Assembly (NCBI GenBank): GCA_937899365.1
Contig: CALBPH010000154.1
Location: 1 to 9,865 of the forward strand
Source: an uncultured Leptolyngbya sp.
Lineage (GTDB): Bacteria > Cyanobacteriota > Cyanobacteriia > Phormidesmidales > Phormidesmidaceae
Length of the DNA stretch: 9,865 nucleotides
Reading direction: 5' to 3'
Shown here piece by piece: positions 5,635-9,865 of this stretch. Under the pieces are notes generated by a model. The model saw only the letters and a program-made list of their open reading frames with translations, did not search any database and was not told the origin of the DNA. The translations under genes were made by a program, and so were the position numbers. The first letter of the stretch is position 1; each line of letters starts with the position of its first letter.

Positions 5635-5796
5635 TAGCTGTCTCAGGTTAGCCATCCCCCATACAAAAAATCTTGACACAGGTGATAGGTACCCAAAACA
5701 AACTTCCTTACGTAATAGCGTTTTGCAATGGTGATGCAAAGTGGGAAGCATAGTAGTTGCATCCAGGAGTCCTAAACTCACTGATTGGTTAAGTAG

Positions 5797-5896
5797 ATAG
5801 CCGTAGATAAACTTACCTAACTGTCATACTAAGCCTACTCAAATCCCTTAAAGCGAGCTTTCATAGTCTGAAAGGTTGCTTCAATTCTACGGCTAT
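5797..5896. repeat. 11-bp inverted repeat in the gmd leader
   Basis: ATAGCCGTAGA (5797-5807) and TCTACGGCTAT (5886-5896) are exact reverse complements separated by 78 bases. A second 8-bp pair (5832-5839 with 5921-5928) is interleaved with it, a pseudoknot-like arrangement if both form in RNA. The arms could also be remnants of a small mobile element. Confidence 0.55.
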
Positions 5897-5964
5897 AAAC
5901 CAGCTACTACAGCCCTATCAAGTAGGCTGAATCATTAGCTTGGAAGATACATGTTGGGTTAATT

Positions 5965-5990
5965 AGAGCTATATCGCTGGCTCTTTTTTT
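5965..5990 (+). terminator. Terminator-like hairpin just upstream of gmd
   Basis: AGAGC (5965-5969) and GCTCT (5980-5984) form a short 5-bp stem with a 10-nt loop, followed by an unbroken T run to 5990. It ends 27 bases before the gmd ATG. It would therefore act in the leader rather than after a gene, as an attenuator might. The stem is short, so it may be weak. Confidence 0.35.
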
Positions 5991-6017
5991 ATAGATAAGG
6001 AAAAGGAAGCTGACAAT

Positions 6018-7085
6018 ATGACGCAAACTAAGCGTGCATTAATTACAGGGATTACGGGCCAAGACGGGTCTTACCTGGCAGAACTTTTATTAGAAAAAGG
6101 CTACGAAGTCCACGGCATTATTCGTCGGACCTCAACATTTAATACTGATCGTATCGATCATATGTACGTCGATCCTCACAGTGAGGATGCTCGTTTATTT
6201 CTACACTATGGCGACCTCAACGATGGCACTATGCTGCGTCGTATCCTAGAAGAGGTTCAGCCCAATGAAGTGTATAACCTTGGCGCCCAGTCCCATGTGC
6301 GAGTAAGCTTCGACTCTCCAGAATATACCGTCGATACGGTTGCCATGGGAGCCCTACGCTTAATGGAAGCCATTCGTGATTATCAGCAACGCACCGACTG
6401 CGAAGTCCGTTTCTATCAGGCAGGCTCCTCTGAGATGTACGGCAAGGTGCAGGACATCCCCCAGAAAGAAACCACCCCGTTCTATCCCCGCAGCCCCTAC
6501 GCCTGCGCTAAGGTTTACGCCCACTGGCAAACCGTTAACTATCGTGAGTCTTATAACATGTTTGCCTGCAACGGCATCCTGTTTAACCACGAGTCACCTC
6601 GCCGCGGTGAAACCTTTGTGACCCGTAAAATTACCCGCGCGGTTGCCCGCATTGTGGCAGGACGTCAGAAAGACCTTTACCTCGGCAATCTTGACTCTAA
6701 GCGGGACTGGGGTTATGCCAAAGACTATGTCCGCGCCATGTGGCTAATGCTGCAACAGGATGAACCCGGTGACTATGTTGTCGCAACCGGTGAAACCCAC
6801 ACCATCAAAGAGTTTCTAGATATTGCCTTCAACTACGTCAACCTTGATTGGAATGACTACGTTAAGTTTGACCCACGCTATCTGCGCCCTGCTGAGGTCG
6901 ATATCCTCATTGGTGATCCAACCAATACCCAGGCCAAGCTGGGTTGGAAGCCTTCCATCGATTTTGAAGGATTAGTCAAACTGATGGTGGACTCTGATTT
7001 AGAAGCTATTGGTTTGGAGCCCATGAGCGAATCCAAGGCTGATGCAGCGACTGTCCGCCAGGCCATTGCCGGCGTCATGACCTAG
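6018..7085 (+). CDS. gmd: GDP-mannose 4,6-dehydratase
   Basis: Gmd converts GDP-D-mannose to GDP-4-keto-6-deoxy-D-mannose, the precursor of GDP-fucose, GDP-rhamnose and related sugars for surface polysaccharide. It is a cytoplasmic short-chain (extended) dehydrogenase. Visible features are the Rossmann motif G11-ITG-QDG17 with SYLAELLL, RRTSTFNTDRIDH (36-48), and the catalytic set S137/S138-E139 in GSSEMYG with Y161-ACA-K165. Sugar-nucleotide contacts lie in NHESPRRGETFVTRKITRA. The C-terminus DLEAIGLEPMSESKADAATVRQAIAG extends slightly past the usual fold end. Length is 355 residues, normal. AAGGAAG lies eight bases before the ATG, the clearest ribosome site in the window. No sugar-nucleotide partner gene such as a GDP-fucose synthase follows within the window. 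Confidence 0.97.
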   Translation: MTQTKRALITGITGQDGSYLAELLLEKGYEVHGIIRRTSTFNTDRIDHMYVDPHSEDARLFLHYGDLNDGTMLRRILEEVQPNEVYNLGAQSHVRVSFDSPEYTVDTVAMGALRLMEAIRDYQQRTDCEVRFYQAGSSEMYGKVQDIPQKETTPFYPRSPYACAKVYAHWQTVNYRESYNMFACNGILFNHESPRRGETFVTRKITRAVARIVAGRQKDLYLGNLDSKRDWGYAKDYVRAMWLMLQQDEPGDYVVATGETHTIKEFLDIAFNYVNLDWNDYVKFDPRYLRPAEVDILIGDPTNTQAKLGWKPSIDFEGLVKLMVDSDLEAIGLEPMSESKADAATVRQAIAGVMT

Positions 7086-7120
7086 GCCGGTTCGTCACCA
7101 GCTAAAACTGATTAAGCCCT

Positions 7121-7159
7121 GAACGCTTCCGTTGGAATTGCTCTTCCATGGGAGCGTTC
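7121..7159 (+). terminator. Stable hairpin between gmd and DUF2996 gene
   Basis: GAACGCTTCC (7121-7130) pairs with GGGAGCGTTC (7150-7159): ten pairs with one G-T. The 19-nt loop contains a second stem, GGAA/TTCC. It lies 36 bases after the gmd stop. There is no T tract, so it may be a 3' end stabiliser for gmd mRNA, an imperfect terminator, or part of the next gene's leader. Confidence 0.45.
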
Positions 7160-7303
7160 CCGCTTATTTCATCTGTCAGGTTAAACCTGGAACTTCCCCG
7201 ACAGAAAAACTACAGTTCTGGATATGGACAAGGTTTACTAATATGGGAAAGACCTGGTTTGGAATGTGGTCTACCCTCCAAGCTCAAACAAACAGACAAA
7301 AGC

Positions 7304-7774
7304 ATGGCAGACGAGTCGACTCCTAAGGCCCCTGCGGCAAAGCCCGATGATAAAGCACCTGCTAAGGCACCGGCAAAAGCTAAAAAAGCTAAACCGCCCA
7401 AGTTAGAAGACAAACCGTTTGCTGAATTTATCGAGCAGCACTTTTTGCCCGCTGTGAAAACAGTTTTAGAGAAAGAAGAAGGGCTGGACGATTTGCAAAT
7501 TTCCTTTGAAACCCAGCCCATCAACATCGTTGGTATAGACAAAGACAGCTATCCCCAAGTGATTGGTCGTTGGGCAAACGGCGAGCGTCAGTTCAATATT
7601 GTCTTTCTAGAAGACAGCATTAAAGGTCCAAAAATTTATTCCTTTTCCACCAATGGAGCGACACCCAGCACCATTGAGCAGTTCATGGGGGATGAGCGCC
7701 GCATTACGCTAGATCTAATGGTTCTATATGTATTGCGACGCCTAAAGGGACAGAAATGGTTGAAGGGGAATTAG
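7304..7774 (+). CDS. DUF2996 family protein
   Basis: This is a small soluble protein of a cyanobacterial family with no assigned role. The start chosen is ATG at 7304 (MADES), giving 156 residues. An in-frame ATG at 7148 would add 52 residues of low-complexity, non-conserved type and would read through the hairpin region, so I reject it. Residues 6-33 form an Ala/Lys/Pro-rich, positively charged and probably disordered tail. The conserved domain runs from DKPFAEFIEQHFLPAV (36-51) through QVIGRWANGERQFNIVFLED (85-104) to ERRITLDLMVLYVLRRLKGQKWL (131-153). There is no signal peptide or membrane helix and no evident Shine-Dalgarno sequence. It is followed by a strong palindrome before convergent purH. 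Confidence 0.85.
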   Translation: MADESTPKAPAAKPDDKAPAKAPAKAKKAKPPKLEDKPFAEFIEQHFLPAVKTVLEKEEGLDDLQISFETQPINIVGIDKDSYPQVIGRWANGERQFNIVFLEDSIKGPKIYSFSTNGATPSTIEQFMGDERRITLDLMVLYVLRRLKGQKWLKGN

Positions 7775-7820
7775 GTAGCTCGAGCTTCGACGTCGCTCAC
7801 CCCTTACTTCTGAACTAGGG

Positions 7821-7848
7821 CAACCTGCTAAATGCATTTAGCAGGTTG
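7821..7848. terminator. 28-bp perfect palindrome between DUF2996 gene and purH
   Basis: The arms CAACCTGCTAAATG (7821-7834) and CATTTAGCAGGTTG (7835-7848) are exact reverse complements with no spacer. TTTCG follows on the plus strand. It lies 46 bases after the DUF2996 stop and 82 bases after the purH stop on the other strand. The most likely role is a terminator for the plus-strand gene, perhaps used in both directions. Confidence 0.7.
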
Positions 7849-7930
7849 TTTCGCACAGTGAAAATAGACTTGGGTGGGCTAAGCTGCGCCGAAAGCTGGG
7901 GGAGCAAAATCAAACCCAGCGTTTCAAGCC

Positions 7931-9475
7931 CTAATGTAAAAAGTGCCGTGTCCCGGTCAAGGCCATAATCACCCCGAGTTCATTTGCCGCTTTGATCGAA
8001 TCCTGATCGCGGATGCTACCGCCTGGTTGCACAATTGCTTTAATGCCAGCAGCAGCAGCGGTTTTAACCGAATCATCAAAAGGAAAGAAGCCATCGCTGG
8101 CCAAGGTGGCCCCTTGGGATTTTTCTGCCGCCTGCTCCAACGCAATTTTGGCAGCGCCCACCCGATTCATTTGGCCTGCCCCAATTCCCACGGTGGTGCT
8201 TTCGTTAGTCACCACAATGGCATTAGACTTCACATGTTTGGCCACGCGCCAGGCAAAGAGCATTTCAGTTAGCTCAGCTTCGCTAGGCTGACGTTCGGTC
8301 ACAATCTGCCACTGGGCTATATCTTCTTGAAAGTCATCCGCTGTCTGGGTCAAGAAGCCACCGGCAATGGCTCTGACCGTTTGGCTAGGACCGCTCAACA
8401 GGTCTGGCAGCACCAGTACTCGCAGATTTTTCTTTTGTGCCAATATTGCCTGGGCCGCTGGGGCACAGCTGGGGGCGACAACGCACTCTAGGAATGTTTG
8501 GGTTAGGGCCTCAGCGGTGTCAACGTCAATTTCCTGATTGAGGGCGACAATGCCGCCAAAGGCGGATACGTTATCGGCTTCAAAAGCCCGTTTATAGGTG
8601 GATGCCATGGACTCACCGATAGCGACGCCGCAGGGGTTAGTGTGCTTAAGCACAGCGGCAGCGGGGCCATTGGCGGCGGGAAATTCAGCAATAATGCGGC
8701 GGGCGGCTTCAAGATCCACCAGGTTGTTATAGCTCAGGTCTTTGCCCTGGAGCTTTTCGGCGGCGGCCCAACCACTGGGCTGGCTGCCGGTTTGGTACCA
8801 CACCGCTGGCTGGTGAGGGTTTTCGCCATAGCGCAGGGGTTGTTTTTGGCTGCCGCTAAGGGCAAAGCGCTCACTGGTGGCACCGCCTGCTTGCTCAGTC
8901 AGGTAAGTGGCAATTGCTTGGTCATAGGTAGCCGTATGCCAAAAAACCTGGCGGGCGCAATCAGCACGAAATTCTGACGAGGGCTGACCGTTATTTGCCC
9001 GCAGTTCGCTCAGATAACCTTCATACTGCGCTGGGTCGCACAGTACAGTCAGATAGGTATGGTTTTTGGCCGCCGAGCGCAGCATTGTGGGGCCACCGAT
9101 ATCAATCTTCTCAATGGCTTCCGATAGGGTGGTGTCAGGCTTAGCGATGGTTTGTTCAAACGGGTAGAGATTGACAACGACTAAATCGATAGGACGAATG
9201 TCGTTATCGGCCAGGTCCTTTTGATCACTGGGATTATCGGTACGAGCAAGGATGCCACCATGAATACGAGGCTGTAGGGTTTTGACACGCCCCCCTAAAA
9301 TTTCGGGAAAGCCCGTATAGTCAGATACTTTAGTGACGGGGATTCCAGCTTCGGTAAGGGTGCGAGCAGTGCCACCGCTGCTGATAATATCGAAGTCAAA
9401 CTCTGTGGTCAGAGCCTTGGCCAGATCGACAATTCCTGTTTTGTCAGATGCACTAAGCAGCGCTAAGCGTGTCAT
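7931..9475 (-). CDS. purH: Bifunctional AICAR transformylase / IMP cyclohydrolase
   Basis: PurH performs the last two steps of IMP synthesis in the cytoplasm: formyl transfer from 10-formyl-tetrahydrofolate to AICAR, then ring closure. Length is 514 residues, normal. The N-terminal MGS-like cyclohydrolase domain (about 1-195) shows LLSASDKTGIVDLAKAL, SSGGTARTL (32-40), GGRVKTLQPRIHGGIL (61-76) and the DIGGPTMLRSAAKN block (125-138). The C-terminal transformylase domain has RYGENPHQ (215-222) and the catalytic Lys277-His278 in AAVLKHTNPCGVAIG. It ends in ALTGTRHFLH, with the usual TGxRHFxH. The ATG at 9475 has no Shine-Dalgarno sequence in the 20 bases upstream. No purine regulator site was recognised. 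Its folate cofactor pool depends on FolC, encoded at 1327-2616. Confidence 0.97.
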   Translation of the reverse strand: MTRLALLSASDKTGIVDLAKALTTEFDFDIISSGGTARTLTEAGIPVTKVSDYTGFPEILGGRVKTLQPRIHGGILARTDNPSDQKDLADNDIRPIDLVVVNLYPFEQTIAKPDTTLSEAIEKIDIGGPTMLRSAAKNHTYLTVLCDPAQYEGYLSELRANNGQPSSEFRADCARQVFWHTATYDQAIATYLTEQAGGATSERFALSGSQKQPLRYGENPHQPAVWYQTGSQPSGWAAAEKLQGKDLSYNNLVDLEAARRIIAEFPAANGPAAAVLKHTNPCGVAIGESMASTYKRAFEADNVSAFGGIVALNQEIDVDTAEALTQTFLECVVAPSCAPAAQAILAQKKNLRVLVLPDLLSGPSQTVRAIAGGFLTQTADDFQEDIAQWQIVTERQPSEAELTEMLFAWRVAKHVKSNAIVVTNESTTVGIGAGQMNRVGAAKIALEQAAEKSQGATLASDGFFPFDDSVKTAAAAGIKAIVQPGGSIRDQDSIKAANELGVIMALTGTRHFLH

Positions 9476-9773
9476 GGGGTTTTTGCGTTCTTGGGCTGAT
9501 CAACCTTACTAGGGTAAAACGCGAAGGGGAGTTTTTCGAATTGGGTAGATCAGTGTAAACATGAGCAGTCAGGCAGAACTCACAAGCGCAGCCAAGACTC
9601 CTTCTGCTTCCTTCTCTAAATATACAAAGGGCAACGGGATACACACCGGTAGTGGCCTACATACCAAAGCATCCCCCAGGCGTTGTCAACGACTTCACCC
9701 AGAGGATACTCATCATTACTCATTAACTAGTAGTAGTGCGACGTACTACTACTGTGATGTTAGTGCTCCAACC
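9476..9773. other. 298-bp spacer upstream of purH
   Basis: No supported gene is seen. Open frames across it on both strands have atypical, low-complexity products. It must hold the purH promoter, but no clear -35/-10 pair stands out. TATATT on the minus strand (complement of 9619-9624) is a loose candidate. The right end has TACTCAT repeated (9708-9714 and 9718-9724) and the AGT/ACT hairpin. Confidence 0.45.
9729..9753 (-). terminator. AGT/ACT triplet hairpin after the poly-Asp reading frame
   Basis: AGTAGTAGT (9729-9737) and ACTACTACT (9745-9753) form a perfect 9-bp stem with a 7-nt loop. On the minus strand it begins 20 bases after the TAA at 9776-9774, a fitting place for a terminator of the gene entering from the right. 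No T tract follows in that direction. Confidence 0.35.

Positions 9774-9865
<92 letters not shown>

Larger units (their letters stand above)
5635..6017. other. 383-bp structure-rich spacer and leader before gmd
   Basis: I see no credible gene. Elements in order are: a TTGACA (5673-5678) without a -10 partner; nested arms CTTCC/GGAAG (5703-5707/5744-5748) around TTTGCA/TGCAAA (5722-5727/5735-5740), with the palindrome TTACGTAA at 5708-5715; a possible promoter TTGGTT-17-TAAACT (5785-5813); an 11-bp inverted repeat (5797-5807/5886-5896); AGCCTACT (5832-5839), which can pair with AGTAGGCT (5921-5928); a local hairpin at 5910-5929; and a terminator-like hairpin before gmd. Confidence 0.6.

Noticed and set aside
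5673..5701. Perfect TTGACA as a gmd promoter
   Set aside because: No -10-like hexamer lies 16-18 bases downstream (the bases there are A/C-rich, AAAACA).
5452..5781. Minus-strand 109-codon frame over the small membrane protein gene and its 3' spacer
   Set aside because: It overlaps a better-supported gene on the other strand, and its His/Pro/Arg-rich product resembles nothing known. It is a shadow frame.
5635..6017. Insertion sequence or small non-autonomous element
   Set aside because: The 11-bp inverted repeat is not flanked by a clear target duplication and no transposase remnant could be read. It is kept as an alternative to the leader hypothesis only.
7177..7190. CAGGTTAAACCTGG, also found at 1460-1473
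   Set aside because: The 14-mer is shared, but one copy is in the folC coding sequence, where it encodes ordinary residues. With palindromic content a chance match is plausible.
7148..7303. N-terminal extension of the DUF2996 protein to an upstream ATG
   Set aside because: The extra 52 residues are not family-like and the start lies within a stable hairpin. The ATG at 7304 gives the typical MADE-type start.

Overview
This window is chromosomal DNA from a cyanobacterium. The evidence is a PII protein with the cyanobacterial Ser49/Tyr51 T-loop, a perfect NtcA-type site (GTA-N8-TAC) upstream of it, a DUF2996 protein, five copies of the HIP1 octamer GCGATCGC, and a GTAGAGACG-type palindrome of the kind scattered through cyanobacterial intergenic DNA. 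The genus cannot be fixed from the sequence. No tRNA, rRNA, CRISPR array or intact mobile element is visible.

Layout, left to right. (1) 1-1258: the end of a sugar-type ABC transporter, a lipoprotein substrate-binding protein whose true start is probably just outside the window. (2) 1294-2954, minus strand: a compact glnB-folC unit in which the folC GTG start overlaps the glnB TAG stop by one base. It lies downstream of an NtcA site, and a 14-bp triplet repeat covers the folC stop. (3) 3192-3764, minus strand: a coiled-coil protein with a C-terminal membrane anchor, driven by a good sigma70-type promoter (3883-3911). (4) 3777-4257: a 481-bp divergent spacer with hairpins, a candidate small RNA and two sets of 14-nt-period repeats, leading into queF (4258-4671, plus). 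(5) A 30-bp perfect palindrome separates queF from a convergent DUF924 gene (4738-5316, minus). A small one-helix membrane protein gene (5350-5634, plus) is divergent from the DUF924 gene. (6) 5635-6017: a 383-bp, structure-rich leader with a terminator-like hairpin immediately before gmd (6018-7085, plus). (7) The DUF2996 gene (7304-7774, plus) is followed by a 28-bp perfect palindrome and convergent purH (7931-9475, minus). (8) The right edge holds a 9-bp repeat, five perfect copies. On the minus strand it reads as a run of 15 Asp ending in TAA, probably the C-terminus of a gene entering from outside.

Most genes are core housekeeping: folate polyglutamylation (FolC), purine synthesis (PurH, which uses 10-formyl-tetrahydrofolate), nitrogen/carbon sensing (PII), queuosine synthesis (QueF) and GDP-mannose to GDP-fucose/rhamnose precursors (Gmd). 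FolC consumes glutamate and PII reports 2-oxoglutarate, so the overlapping glnB-folC unit may tie folate status to nitrogen status. The less explained material is non-coding: the gmd leader, the spacer before queF and the terminal Asp repeat.
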